Source: Methylobacterium sp. 2A (GTDB lineage: Bacteria > Pseudomonadota > Alphaproteobacteria > Rhizobiales > Beijerinckiaceae). From it: a stretch of 64,000 nt of DNA. Below the pieces are notes generated by a model. The model saw only the letters and a list, made by a program, of their open reading frames with translations. It was not told the DNA's origin and searched no databases. The position numbers and the translations under genes were made by a program. Numbering within the stretch: position 1 is the first letter of the stretch; each line of letters opens with the position of its first letter. The stretch lies in contig NZ_VUOK01000018.1 of the NCBI RefSeq assembly GCF_009806555.1, positions 124,001 to 188,000 of the forward strand, in the 5' to 3' direction. Shown here piece after piece: positions 17,609 to 26,068 of the stretch.

Positions 17609-17690
17609 CCCGCACACGACGGTGCCCGTACCGGATGGGCGTGGAAACTTGTCCTCGCCGACTCGGATGTCTGCGTGGTAGCGGCCTCCC

Positions 17691-18680
17691 ATGAATGGAT
17701 CCGCGCCGGTCTCGTCCCGCCCGTTGACCCGCTCCGCCGCGACCCTGGCGGGCTTCGGCGCGATCGCGCTCTGGTCGCTGCTCGCCCTGTTCACGGCTGC
17801 GTCCGGAACGGTGCCGCCGTTCCAGCTCGCCGCCATGACGTTCCTGCTCGGCGGCCTTTGCGGCTGCTCCGTCTGGATCGCCCGTCCGGCCCGGGCCCGC
17901 GCGCTGCTCCAGCCCTGGCCGGTCTGGCTGCTCGGGATCGGGGGCTTGTTCGGCTATCACGCCCTCTACTTCAGCGCCCTGCGCCTCGCGCCGCCCGCCG
18001 AAGCCGGGCTGATCAATTATCTCTGGCCGCTTCTGATCGTGCTGTTCTCCGCGCGCCTGCCGGGATCGGACGGGCTGCGCCTCGGTCATCTCGCCGGCGC
18101 GTTGCTGGGTCTTGCCGGCGTCGCGGCCCTGTTCGTCGGGCGGGGCGACCTCGGATTCCCCGCCGGAGCCCTGCCGGGCTACGCGGCCTCCTTCGCGGCG
18201 GCCTTCGTATGGGCCGGCTACTCCGTTCTCTCGGCCCGGGTCGGGCAGGTGCCGACCGATGCGGTGGCCGGCTTCTGCCTCGCCACCGCGGCGCTCAGCC
18301 TCCTCTGTCATCTGGCCTTCGAGACGACAGTCTGGCCAGCCGATGCGACGCAGTGGGGCGCGGTGGTGTTGCTCGGCCTGGGTCCCGTCGGGGCCGCCTT
18401 CTATCTCTGGGACATAGGCTGCAAGCGCGGCGACGTCCGGCTGCTCGGCGTCACGGCCTATGCGGCGCCGGTCCTCTCGACGCTGATCCTGGTGGTGACC
18501 GGCTATGCCAGCCCCGGGCCGGCCCTGGCGCTCGCCTGCCTGCTGATCGTGGCCGGTGCGCTGACGGCGGTGCGTGCTTCGCGCGCGGCGCCCAAGCAGG
18601 CTCAGGGCTCAAGCAGGCTCAGGGATGAACCCGATTCGCCCGACTCTGCCCGCTCGCACCGCGGCCGGGCAGAATCCTGA
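17691..18680 (+). CDS. EamA-family (DMT superfamily) transporter, YddG-like
   Basis: This 329-residue inner-membrane protein has about ten hydrophobic helices arranged as two EamA repeats, for example FGAIALWSLLALFTAASG, VWLLGIGGLFGYHALYFSAL and LGPVGAAFYLWDIGCKRGD. The last motif and the FGYHALYF helix recall the aromatic amino-acid exporter YddG, so export of amino acids or related metabolites is plausible. The C-terminal 35 residues are polar and poorly conserved in appearance. They overlap by 62 bp the 3' end of the converging AraC-type regulator gene. The converging regulator could control this transporter, but nothing in the sequence proves it. Confidence 0.88.
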   Translation: MNGSAPVSSRPLTRSAATLAGFGAIALWSLLALFTAASGTVPPFQLAAMTFLLGGLCGCSVWIARPARARALLQPWPVWLLGIGGLFGYHALYFSALRLAPPAEAGLINYLWPLLIVLFSARLPGSDGLRLGHLAGALLGLAGVAALFVGRGDLGFPAGALPGYAASFAAAFVWAGYSVLSARVGQVPTDAVAGFCLATAALSLLCHLAFETTVWPADATQWGAVVLLGLGPVGAAFYLWDIGCKRGDVRLLGVTAYAAPVLSTLILVVTGYASPGPALALACLLIVAGALTAVRASRAAPKQAQGSSRLRDEPDSPDSARSHRGRAES

Positions 18681-19629
18681 GGACGGCGACCTCCCGATAT
18701 TCGCGCGGGCTCATGCCATGGCGGTGCTTGAAGCGGCGCGCGAAGTGAGACTGGCTGGTGAAGCCGCATCCGTATGCGAGCGTGCCTATGGGCATGTGAA
18801 CGCAGGCTGGATCGGCCAAGCGCTTGGCCGCGACCTCCAGCCGACGCTCCCAGATCCAATCGGAGATGTGCCGGCCGCGTTCGTGAAACAGTTCCTGCAA
18901 CCGACGGAGCGAAACGCCCATCGCGGCGGCGAGCTGTGGAGGATCCAGGGAAGCATTCTGCAGATTGGCCTCGACGTAGGCCTTGGCGCGCTGGACCACG
19001 ACGCTGCCATGTAGCGGCCGGGGCATCTCCTGCGCGAGCCGCTCGGCGAGACTCGCGACGATCAGATCGACGCCGATCTCCGCCATGCGCTCTGCCGCAT
19101 CGGGCGAGAGCTGACGGCGCAGCTGGATCAGCTGATGGATGAAGCTCGTCGCCAGCTTGGTGGATGCGAGATCCGCTCCGAGGGACAGTCCCGCATAGAG
19201 GCGCGTCGAGCCAAACACGCTCTCCAGGCGCTCGCGCGGCAATTCGAGAAACAGAGCTTGGCTGTCCCGATGGGTCGCTATCACGGAGGGCCGATGATCC
19301 AGCACGACCATGTCTCCGGGGTGCTGCACCGCTTCTCGACCGTCCTGGAGGGTCGTCGATTGGCCGGCGAGTTTGATCACCACCACGAGCATCCCGGACC
19401 TGTCGTGGCGCCGCGCCGCGGCGGGCGTCGTCTCACACCGCAAAGCGCCTTGCGCCAGGCGTGAAACCTGGAGGGGACCGAGTGCGGCCACGTCGAGCTT
19501 GGCCTGAAAGGGGGCATCCCTGTCGAGGCGTTGGACGTCGATCGGGACGAGCCGCTCGGCCAGGAGGTCGCGCCACAGTTTGAAGCCGACGCCTGGTTGG
19601 AGGCCATCCGTCGAGAAGAGTGTTTGCAT
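18619..19629 (-). CDS. AraC-family transcriptional regulator
   Basis: This 336-residue regulator has an N-terminal AraC-binding-type ligand/dimerisation domain (to about residue 190) and a C-terminal double helix-turn-helix domain. The first helix-turn-helix covers LDPPQLAAAMGVSLRRLQEL and the second lies around YGCGFTSQSHFARRFKHRHG with MSPREYR, the classical family signature. Its N-terminal layout resembles regulators with an AraC_binding_2-like domain. It runs convergently into the EamA exporter gene with a 62-bp overlap of coding sequence. The 387-bp upstream region is AT-rich near 19700-19770, the likely promoter. Inducer and targets are unknown. Confidence 0.93.
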   Translation of the reverse strand: MQTLFSTDGLQPGVGFKLWRDLLAERLVPIDVQRLDRDAPFQAKLDVAALGPLQVSRLAQGALRCETTPAAARRHDRSGMLVVVIKLAGQSTTLQDGREAVQHPGDMVVLDHRPSVIATHRDSQALFLELPRERLESVFGSTRLYAGLSLGADLASTKLATSFIHQLIQLRRQLSPDAAERMAEIGVDLIVASLAERLAQEMPRPLHGSVVVQRAKAYVEANLQNASLDPPQLAAAMGVSLRRLQELFHERGRHISDWIWERRLEVAAKRLADPACVHMPIGTLAYGCGFTSQSHFARRFKHRHGMSPREYREVAVLRILPGRGASGQSRANRVHP

Positions 19630-20016
19630 CGGCAGGATAAGCGACGGCTGCTATCGAGATTTCTGGCTCGAAACGCGACTGATCTGCCTCTGTATGTATT
19701 TATACGAAGCATCAAAGCGTATTAAAATAACATCTTTATAAAACGCGGTAAAACGCGACGTTGCAACCCGGCTATTCCGGAGCAGCAGTCCAATTCTCCC
19801 GGCAATCGGAACGGCGCGCCGATCGTTCTGCGTCGGCGGAGGGTTCCCGAGAGCCGACAATGCGGATCCGCGCAGTCGATCGCCAGAGCGCGCTCAGGGA
19901 GCGGCTGCCTCCAGATCTGGACGATCGGCTTGTTTTGCGTGTCGTTGCTTGAGATCGAAGCGTCACGCGGCCACCGATCTCAGGACGCTCCGCCGTCAGC
20001 TGCTTTGCCTCAGCTT
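19630..20016. other. Gene-free region upstream of the AraC regulator
   Basis: About 390 bp without a supported gene. The first 140 bp are AT-rich (runs such as TATTTATACG and AAAATAACATC) and probably hold the promoter of the AraC-type gene. Open frames in the rest lack normal codon use and are judged spurious. Confidence 0.4.
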
Positions 20017-20445
20017 CTAGCCTCGCGGCGTCGGCCGCCAATCCGGCGGCGCCATCTCGAACCCCGAAAACTCGAAGCCCGGCGAGACCGTGCAGCCGAC
20101 GAGCGTCCAGGCGCCGAGGCTGGTCGCGGTCTGCCAGTGGCCCGCCGGCACCACGCATTGCGGCCGCTGGCCGGCGGCGAGGTCAGGCCCCAGATGCCGG
20201 GCCTCGGCGTCGTGCCCGTTCGGGCTCGTGGTGATCACCAGCGGCGCGCCGGCGTGCCAATGCCAGATCTCGGTGGCGTCGACCCGGTGCCACGCCGAGA
20301 CCTCGCCGAGGTCGAGCAGGAAGTAGATCGCGGTGCCGACCGAGCGCCCCTCGACAGTCCGCGGATCGCGAAACGTCTCGCGGTAATGGCCGCCCTCGGG
20401 ATGGGGCTTGAGCCCCAAAGTCGCGATCACCTCGGCTGCCGTCAT
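20017..20445 (-). CDS. Cupin family protein (DUF985 / cupin_5)
   Basis: This 142-residue single-domain cupin of the DUF985 type begins MTAAEVIATLGLKPHPEGGH, with the GGHYRETFRDP segment typical of the family. The HRVDATEIWHWHAGAPL strand-turn, with its histidines, and CVVPAGHWQTA form the small beta-barrel. The start ATG 20445 is set by a good GGAGGG site; an upstream ATG exists but is less well placed. It is divergent from the RNase D gene 100 bp away. Members are often annotated as sugar-binding or isomerase-like, but no reaction is established, so none is claimed. Confidence 0.88.
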   Translation of the reverse strand: MTAAEVIATLGLKPHPEGGHYRETFRDPRTVEGRSVGTAIYFLLDLGEVSAWHRVDATEIWHWHAGAPLVITTSPNGHDAEARHLGPDLAAGQRPQCVVPAGHWQTATSLGAWTLVGCTVSPGFEFSGFEMAPPDWRPTPRG

Positions 20446-20545
20446 GACCGTCCCTCCGCCGCGCAACGACTCCCGCGCGCCGCCGCATGCTTGCCGCCAC
20501 TTGGCACCGATGCTACCGGCCGAAAACCCTCAAGGTCCGAGAAAG

Positions 20546-21169
20546 ATGCCGAGCCCGACCGTACGCCTCCACCGCGGCGACCTGCCCGCCGATTACGATG
20601 CCGGCCGGGCGGTGGCCATCGACACCGAGACGCTCGGCCTCAACCCCCATCGCGACCGGCTCTGCGTGGTGCAGATCTCGACCGGCGACGGCACCGCCGA
20701 TGTGGTGCAGATCCCGCAAGGTGGCCCGGAGCCCGTGGTGCTCAAGCGCGTCCTGGCGGATCCTGCGGTGCTGAAGATTTTTCACTTCGCGCGCTTCGAT
20801 GTGGCGGTGCTCGACAAGGCGTTCGGGGTGATGCCGCAACCGGTCTACTGCACCAAGATCGCCTCGAAACTCGCCCGCACCTATACCGACCGCCACGGGC
20901 TCAAGGACGTGGTGCGCGAACTCGTCGGCGTCGACCTATCGAAGCAGCAGCAATCCTCCGATTGGGGCGCCGAGACCCTGTCGCAGGCGCAGCTCGATTA
21001 CGCGGCCTCGGACGTGCTCCACCTCCACGCGGCGCGCGACCGGCTCGACGCGATGCTGGCCCGCGAGGGGCGCACCGACCTCGCCGCCGCCTGCTTCGCC
21101 TTCCTGCCGACCCGCGCCCGCCTCGACCTCGACGGCTGGCCGGAGGTCGATATTTTTGCGCATAGCTGA
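20546..21169 (+). CDS. rnd: Ribonuclease D-like 3'-5' exonuclease (short form)
   Basis: This 207-residue DEDDy 3'-5' exoribonuclease resembles the catalytic domain of RNase D, which trims tRNA and other structured RNA 3' ends. Exo I is AIDTETLGL (Asp/Glu metal ligands), Exo II is IFHFARFDVAVL (Asp), and Exo III is DYAASDVLHL (Tyr and Asp). The usual C-terminal HRDC domains are absent. This short form is common in alphaproteobacteria, so the protein is not truncated. ATG 20546 is the first start giving the family N-terminus. A palindromic intergenic repeat begins 34 bp after the stop. Confidence 0.92.
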   Translation: MPSPTVRLHRGDLPADYDAGRAVAIDTETLGLNPHRDRLCVVQISTGDGTADVVQIPQGGPEPVVLKRVLADPAVLKIFHFARFDVAVLDKAFGVMPQPVYCTKIASKLARTYTDRHGLKDVVRELVGVDLSKQQQSSDWGAETLSQAQLDYAASDVLHLHAARDRLDAMLAREGRTDLAAACFAFLPTRARLDLDGWPEVDIFAHS

Positions 21170-21202
21170 GTGCCTGTTTGAAGCGGCTTATCCAACTCAC
21201 AG

Positions 21203-21316
21203 CCTCATCCTGAGGTGCCCGCGTCAGCGGGCCTCGAAGGAGGGCTCCAGAAATCGCGCGGCTGGCTGGAGGGCTCCTTCGAGGCCTCCGCTGCGCTCCG
21301 GCACCTCAGGATGAGG
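21203..21316. repeat. Long palindromic interspersed repeat, copy 1
   Basis: A 114-bp element with outer arms CCTCATCCTGAGGTGCC and its exact reverse complement, and inner arms CCTCGAAGGAGGGCTCC and GGAGGGCTCCTTCGAGG. It lies between the ends of the converging RNase D and glyoxalase-like genes. A related but non-identical copy is at 26160-26273. Both could fold into long cruciforms or RNA hairpins, so they may end transcription from both sides. Elements of this kind are scattered in many alphaproteobacterial genomes. Confidence 0.85.
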
Positions 21317-21410
21317 AGGTGGGGTTGGATCTGGGTCGCATCGAGCGATGCGCAGCCGCGGTTGGACCGTCAAACAGGTTCGAAGGAGCAGACCTCGGTC
21401 TGCCGGTCCA

Positions 21411-22091
21411 TCAGGTCAGCGTCCGCGGGCCGGACGGCGTCGTGATCCGCGCGGTCCAGCGCGGACCGTCGCCCGGCACGACTGCCGGAGGGTCGGCCAG
21501 CCCAAGCGCCGCGTGAAGTTTTCGGACGCCGTCCGGATCCGGATGCGTCAGGGCCAGCGCATCGAGCCGCGCACCGAAATCCGGCATCGTCCGGGCCGGG
21601 CTGCCGCTCGGACCCCAATCCATCACGGAGGGCGCGGCGCCGTCCGCCGGCCACGCCCCATCCGGGCGGACGCCGAAACACCACGACAGGGCGCCGCGGG
21701 TCACCGTTGCGGCCTGCCCGAGCAGGCCCTGATGAGCAGCGAGCACACCGTCGAGATCGTCCGTGCGGGCGACGAAGCCGCGCAGCCGCCGGCCCGAATC
21801 CCAGTCCGCGCGCACCTTCGGCGGCTCGCTCAAGCCGAACCAGCGGGCTCGGGGTGGGGCAGGGGCTTCCGGATCGACGGCGATCACCTCCAGGAATACC
21901 GCGTCGCCAAGGCGCAGCAGGTGGTTGCGGGTGCCCATCTCGCGATGGCGACCGCCCTCCGGCATCGTTAGGCCGAGACAGTCCCTGACATGCGCCACGC
22001 CCTCCGCGAGATCCGGCGCGACGACGACGAGGTGGTCGAGGTAAGCATCACGGTGGAAGGATAGAGCGATGACATTTGGCTTGATCGACAT
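21411..22091 (-). CDS. Glyoxalase-like (VOC superfamily) protein
   Basis: This 226-residue cytosolic protein begins with LDHLVVVAPDLAEGVAHVRD, then GGRHREMGTRNHLLRLGD and VFLEVIAVD. These are the strands and ligand-bearing turns of the glyoxalase_3-like branch of the vicinal-oxygen-chelate fold (His, Glu). A second, weaker repeat follows (MDWGPSGSPARTMPDFG, then LALTHPDPDGVRKL). Members are mostly uncharacterised metal-dependent enzymes. It lies just downstream of the toxin/immunity pair on the same strand but differs strongly in base composition, so it belongs to the resident chromosome. Confidence 0.85.
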   Translation of the reverse strand: MSIKPNVIALSFHRDAYLDHLVVVAPDLAEGVAHVRDCLGLTMPEGGRHREMGTRNHLLRLGDAVFLEVIAVDPEAPAPPRARWFGLSEPPKVRADWDSGRRLRGFVARTDDLDGVLAAHQGLLGQAATVTRGALSWCFGVRPDGAWPADGAAPSVMDWGPSGSPARTMPDFGARLDALALTHPDPDGVRKLHAALGLADPPAVVPGDGPRWTARITTPSGPRTLT

Positions 22092-22168
22092 CTCAGTATA
22101 GCCCCTAACTCTGAGGCCTCATCGGGGCAATTCATCCTTTTGGCGAAAGTTTATTTACCTAAATGAGA

Positions 22169-22447
22169 TCAAAGCCGGTCTCGTGCCATTTTTAAAAGCT
22201 GACGCAGACCAAAGCTGTCGCGAAATACGGTATCCGCGGAGGATGACCACCAAATACTTTGTAGTTCTTTGTCGTCTATATCATCCTGAATTATAGTATT
22301 AAGATATGAACGTAGTCGTGATCTCTGTTGTTCATCCTGGAATGGAGATAGAACCGTATCAATTAATTCTTCTTCAGTTTCGACATCATCCAATATGCCA
22401 GAATAGAATTGGAGTGAAAATTTTTTGAATTCGGGCGGTTGTTGCAT
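22169..22447 (-). CDS. Probable CdiI-type immunity protein for the RNase A-like toxin
   Basis: A small acidic helical protein of 92 residues (QFYSGILDDVETEEELIDTV ... WSSSADTVFRDSFGLRQLLK). Acidic character, size and the position one base after the toxin stop fit a cognate immunity protein. The overall pattern resembles the CdiI_2-type family paired with contact-dependent inhibition toxins. A near-perfect ribosome-binding site (GAAGGAG, 6 bp before ATG) suggests strong translation, as expected for an antidote. The DNA is markedly AT-richer than the rest of the window, pointing to transfer together with the toxin gene. Function is inferred from context and shape, not from a proven homolog. Confidence 0.75.
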   Translation of the reverse strand: MQQPPEFKKFSLQFYSGILDDVETEEELIDTVLSPFQDEQQRSRLRSYLNTIIQDDIDDKELQSIWWSSSADTVFRDSFGLRQLLKMARDRL

Positions 22448-22448
22448 A

Positions 22449-23102
22449 TCAATCTCCTTCAGTTCGCGGATATGCTGTCCGGACGCGAAATCCGCGAGAC
22501 GAACTTGGGTCGTGTCTTAAATAAACGCCAACACCGTAGGTATCGCGCACATACACGACACCATCATTATTACTATAAGCTTCTCTGCCTGTCTTATAGC
22601 TAAACTGTTTTTTAATAAAAACGCTTTCGCTCGATCCAGACGCGACAAGATCAACCTCTGATTTATTCTCGTCAATCGTGGCGTTGACAAGCGAGTTGGC
22701 GGAATCGATGGATGAAAAACTCCCATCCCTCCTTTCGCCGCCATTATAAAAAAGCGTCCGCCACTGAGATTTTCGAACCCTCTCAGATAATTCATCATCA
22801 GATTTTCCGACATGCCTGCCTAGAGTGTGGCCGCCACGCCCCTCCTCAGCTCTGAGATCGACTTTATATCTTTGATCATCTTCACTGCTGACGAGAATAA
22901 GATGTGCATCATCACCGGTTATGAATTCTTCGGAGCCGTTATCACTTGTCCATTGACCGCCGTCCGGTTGGCCAGCCGGCACCCGCGGTTGGCCTGGGTT
23001 GTAGGCATGAAGAATGAGGCCGAGGCGAAGCAGCTTCACTTCAACCCGCAAAGCCGCCAACTGCCACCGCGACTGAGTGACAACGATCTCATTCGCGACC
23101 AT
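22449..23102 (-). CDS. RNase A-like (CdiA-CT type) polymorphic toxin
   Basis: This 217-residue protein has two parts. The N-terminal region contains NPGQPRVPAGQPDGGQW (residues 35-51), a linker seen in many alphaproteobacterial polymorphic toxins. The C-terminal half looks like the bacterial RNase A-like toxin domain of CdiA-CT proteins: GGHTLGRHVGKSDDELSER near residues 90-108 and FRVRTAYP at the end. His97, Arg108, Thr209 and Tyr211 fall where I recall the catalytic His, Arg, Thr and Tyr of the Yersinia kristensenii toxin. It would cleave RNA in a target cell. There is no signal peptide, haemagglutinin repeat or secretion domain, so delivery is unclear. An immunity gene follows after 1 bp. 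The AT-rich DNA suggests transfer. Confidence 0.8.
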   Translation of the reverse strand: MVANEIVVTQSRWQLAALRVEVKLLRLGLILHAYNPGQPRVPAGQPDGGQWTSDNGSEEFITGDDAHLILVSSEDDQRYKVDLRAEEGRGGHTLGRHVGKSDDELSERVRKSQWRTLFYNGGERRDGSFSSIDSANSLVNATIDENKSEVDLVASGSSESVFIKKQFSYKTGREAYSNNDGVVYVRDTYGVGVYLRHDPSSSRGFRVRTAYPRTEGD

Positions 23103-23228
23103 GAATCACTCCGCTCGTGGACGGGAGTGTTCATAGGCTAATAATCTTATCAGGTTAATGGCGTTCTTGCTTTGTTCGAGCCATGGCAATGGGCCAGGCG
23201 ACGGGCGTCTTCCAGTGCCTCTCACCGC

Positions 23229-23260
23229 GAAGGGGCCGGGCATCGCGCCCGGCCCCCTTC
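23229..23260 (-). terminator. Hairpin after glnA
   Basis: A long inverted repeat (GAAGGGGCCGGGC ... GCCCGGCCCCCTTC, one bulged base, 5-nt loop) lies 4 bp beyond the glnA stop. No T-run follows on the minus strand, so it is called a terminator only on position and stability. Confidence 0.5.
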
Positions 23261-23263
23261 ACC

Positions 23264-24673
23264 TCACAGCGAGTAGTACTGTACGAACTCGATCGGGTGC
23301 GGGGTCATCTCGTAGCGCAGCACCTCGGTCATCTTCAGCTCGATGAACGAATCGATCTGGTCGTCCGTGAACACGCCGCCCTCCTTGAGGAAGGCCCGGT
23401 CCTTGTCGAGGTTGGTCAGCGCCTCGCGCAAGCTGCCGCACACGGTCGGAATCTTCTTCAGCTCCCGCGGGGGCAGCTCGTAGAGGTCCTTGTCCATGGC
23501 CGGACCCGGATCGATCTTGTTCCGGATTCCGTCGAGGCCGGCCATCAGCAGCGCCGAGAAGGCGAGGTAGGGGTTCGCCATCGGATCGGGGAACCGGACC
23601 TCGACGCGCTTGGCCTTCGGGCTCTTGGTCCACGGGATGCGGCAGGAGGCCGAGCGGTTGCGCGCCGAATAGGCGAGCAGCACCGGCGCCTCGTAGCCCG
23701 GCACGAGGCGCTTGTACGAGTTGGTCGACGGGTTGGTGAAGGCGTTGAGCGCCTTGGCGTGCTTGATGATGCCGCCGATGTACCAGAGGCATTCCTGGGA
23801 CAGGCCGGCATACTTGTCGCCCGCGAAGAGCGGCTGGCCGTCCTTCCAGATCGACTGGTGGACGTGCATCCCTGAGCCGTTGTCGCCGTAGACGGGCTTC
23901 GGCATGAACGTCGCGGATTTGCCGTAGCTCTGCGCGACGTTGTGGATGCAGTACTTGTAGATCTGCATGTGGTCGGCGAGCGTGACCAGCGTGTCGAACT
24001 TCATGCCGAGCTCGTGCTGGGCCGAGGCCACCTCGTGGTGGTGCTTCTCGACCTTCACGCCCATGGACTGCATGGCCGCCAGCATCTCGCCGCGCATGTC
24101 CTGCGCCGAATCCTGCGGCGGCACCGGGAAGTAGCCGCCCTTGGTCTGCACCCGGTGGCCCATGTTGCCACCCTCATAGTCGGTGAAGCCGTTCGACGGC
24201 AGCTCGGTGGAATCGAGCTCGAAGCCGGTGCGGTACGGGTCGGCGGCGAACTTCACGTCGTCGAACACGAAGAACTCGGCCTCAGGGCCGACATAGATCG
24301 TGTCGCCGATGCCGGTCTGCTGCAGGTAGGCCTCGGCGCGCTTGGCGGTGCCGCGGGGATCGCGGCCGTAGGGCTCGCCGGTCGCCGGCTCCAGCACGTC
24401 GCAGACGATCGAGAGCGTCGCGGCCGAGAAGAACGGGTCGAGCGTCGCGGTCGCGGGGTCCGGCATCAGCAGCATGTCGGACTCGTTGATCGCCTTCCAG
24501 CCGGCGATCGAGGAGCCGTCGAACATCGTGCCCTCGTCGAAGATCTCCTCATCGATGAGCGACACGTCGAACGTGACGTGCTGCCACTTGCCGCGTGGGT
24601 CGGTGAACCGGAAGTCCACGTAGCGCACGTCGTTGTCCCGGATCGTCTTCAGCACCTCGGCCGCAGTGGTCAT
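23264..24673 (-). CDS. glnA: Type I glutamine synthetase (GSI)
   Basis: This 469-residue GSI makes glutamine from glutamate and ammonia using ATP and works as a dodecamer. [17 protein letters not shown] is the family N-terminal signature, with [12 protein letters not shown] and [15 protein letters not shown] for metal and substrate binding and [20 protein letters not shown] for the ATP side. DKDLYELPP places the adenylylation tyrosine at residue 398, so activity is probably controlled by GlnE under PII. ATG 24673 gives the usual 469-residue length, with GGAGG 9 bp upstream; an ATG three codons earlier abuts that site. It is divergent from glnII. The PII gene commonly found directly upstream is instead beyond glnII. 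Confidence 0.97.
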   Translation of the reverse strand: MTTAAEVLKTIRDNDVRYVDFRFTDPRGKWQHVTFDVSLIDEEIFDEGTMFDGSSIAGWKAINESDMLLMPDPATATLDPFFSAATLSIVCDVLEPATGEPYGRDPRGTAKRAEAYLQQTGIGDTIYVGPEAEFFVFDDVKFAADPYRTGFELDSTELPSNGFTDYEGGNMGHRVQTKGGYFPVPPQDSAQDMRGEMLAAMQSMGVKVEKHHHEVASAQHELGMKFDTLVTLADHMQIYKYCIHNVAQSYGKSATFMPKPVYGDNGSGMHVHQSIWKDGQPLFAGDKYAGLSQECLWYIGGIIKHAKALNAFTNPSTNSYKRLVPGYEAPVLLAYSARNRSASCRIPWTKSPKAKRVEVRFPDPMANPYLAFSALLMAGLDGIRNKIDPGPAMDKDLYELPPRELKKIPTVCGSLREALTNLDKDRAFLKEGGVFTDDQIDSFIELKMTEVLRYEMTPHPIEFVQYYSL

Positions 24674-24904
24674 CGTGGGCATCCTCCAGGGATCGCTCGA
24701 AAAACGCGCCCGCGGCGCGCCCGCTCTCAGTCGGGCCGCGCCAGCGAGCGGCGCTTGATATCCGTCGCAGGCGCGCGTTGCCACCCGCGGTGCGCGGGAA
24801 TCGGCGCGGCGGTGGGACGATCAGGGGGAGAATAAGCCGGCTCTCGGTTCCGTGAACGAAAAATCGGTTCCGAACGGGTCGGCGCGGGCAGGCGGCGGCT
24901 TTCG

Positions 24905-24920
24905 TGGCACACTCCATGCA
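24905..24920 (+). promoter_or_regulatory. Sigma-54-type promoter for glnII
   Basis: TGGCACACTCCATGCA matches the sigma-54 consensus with GG and GC elements at the correct -24/-12 spacing and only small departures (A for T at one -12 position). It is oriented toward glnII and would give a leader of about 80 nt. Sigma-54/NtrC control of glnII is known in rhizobia. About 115 bp upstream, CACC-CGC-GGTG at 24782-24792 is a small inverted repeat that could be part of an NtrC site, but its spacing differs from the consensus. Confidence 0.7.
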
Positions 24921-25010
24921 ATGGCGGCAGCGGCCGTCTGAGAGGCGGCAAGCCGTTCGCGTCTTCCAGGGGTACCCCGGTCGCGCATCGATACGGACGA
25001 GAGAACCGGA

Positions 25011-26045
25011 ATGACCAAATATAAGCTCGAGTACATATGGCTCGACGGGTATACGCCGACCCCGAATCTCCGTGGTAAGACGCAGATCAAGGAATTCGAC
25101 AGCTTCCCGACCCTCGAGCAGCTCCCGATGTGGGGCTTCGACGGCTCGTCCACGAAGCAGGCCGAGGGCGGCAGCTCCGACTGCATGCTGAAGCCCGTGC
25201 GCCACTTCCCCGATCCGGCCCGCAAGAACGGCGTGCTGGTGATGTGCGAAGTGATGATGCCGGACGGCGTCACCCCGCACGCGTCCAACAAGCGCGCCAC
25301 CATTCTGGACGATCCGGGCGCTTGGTTCGGCTTCGAGCAGGAGTACTTCCTGTACAAGGACGGTCGCCCGCTCGGCTTCCCCGCCTCCGGCTACCCGGCG
25401 CCGCAGGGCCCGTACTACACCGGCGTCGGCTATTCGAACGTCGGCGACGTCGCCCGCCAGATCGTCGAAGAGCACCTCGACCTCTGCCTCGATGCCGGCA
25501 TCAACCACGAGGGCATCAACGCCGAGGTGGCCAAGGGCCAGTGGGAATTCCAGATCTTCGGCAAGGGCTCCAAGAAGGCCGCCGACGAGATGTGGATGGC
25601 CCGCTACCTCCTGCAGCGCCTCTGCGAGAAGTACGGCATCGACGTCGAGTACCATTGCAAGCCGCTCGGCGACACCGACTGGAACGGCTCGGGCATGCAC
25701 TGCAACTTCTCGACCGCGTTCATGCGCGAGCATGGCGGGAAGGCGTATTTCGAGAAGCTCATGGAGGCGTTCAAGAACGCCCGTGAGGAGCACATCGCCG
25801 TCTACGGCCCGGACAACCACATGCGGCTGACCGGCAAGCACGAGACCGCCTCGATCCACGAGTTCTCGTACGGCGTGGCCGACCGTGGCGCCTCGATCCG
25901 CGTGCCGCACTCCTTCGTCAACAACGGCTACAAGGGCTACCTGGAGGACCGCCGTCCGAACTCCCAGGGCGACCCCTACCAGATCGCCTCGCAGGTGCTG
26001 AAGACGATCGCTTCCGTGCCGACCGAGGCCGCTGCAGCCGCGTAA
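25011..26045 (+). CDS. glnII: Type II glutamine synthetase (GSII)
   Basis: This 344-residue eukaryote-like GSII is a second ammonia-assimilating enzyme typical of Hyphomicrobiales and induced by nitrogen limitation. The N-terminal YKLEYIWLDGYTP with LPMWGFDGSST is characteristic. FGFEQEYFLYKDGRPLGFP binds metal, and GINAEVAKGQWEFQIF and DWNGSGMHCNFST line the active site. GSII is not adenylylated, so control is at transcription (sigma-54-type promoter at 24905) and possibly translation (GstI-like gene downstream). It lies in the opposite direction between the PII/gstI-like genes and glnA. A strong terminator follows. Confidence 0.97.
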   Translation: MTKYKLEYIWLDGYTPTPNLRGKTQIKEFDSFPTLEQLPMWGFDGSSTKQAEGGSSDCMLKPVRHFPDPARKNGVLVMCEVMMPDGVTPHASNKRATILDDPGAWFGFEQEYFLYKDGRPLGFPASGYPAPQGPYYTGVGYSNVGDVARQIVEEHLDLCLDAGINHEGINAEVAKGQWEFQIFGKGSKKAADEMWMARYLLQRLCEKYGIDVEYHCKPLGDTDWNGSGMHCNFSTAFMREHGGKAYFEKLMEAFKNAREEHIAVYGPDNHMRLTGKHETASIHEFSYGVADRGASIRVPHSFVNNGYKGYLEDRRPNSQGDPYQIASQVLKTIASVPTEAAAAA

Positions 26046-26068
26046 GACGTGGACCAAGACCGAGACAA

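Noticed and set aside
22092..23260. AT-rich region considered as a prophage or insertion sequence
   Set aside because: No integrase, transposase, capsid gene or terminal inverted repeats; only the toxin/immunity pair is present.
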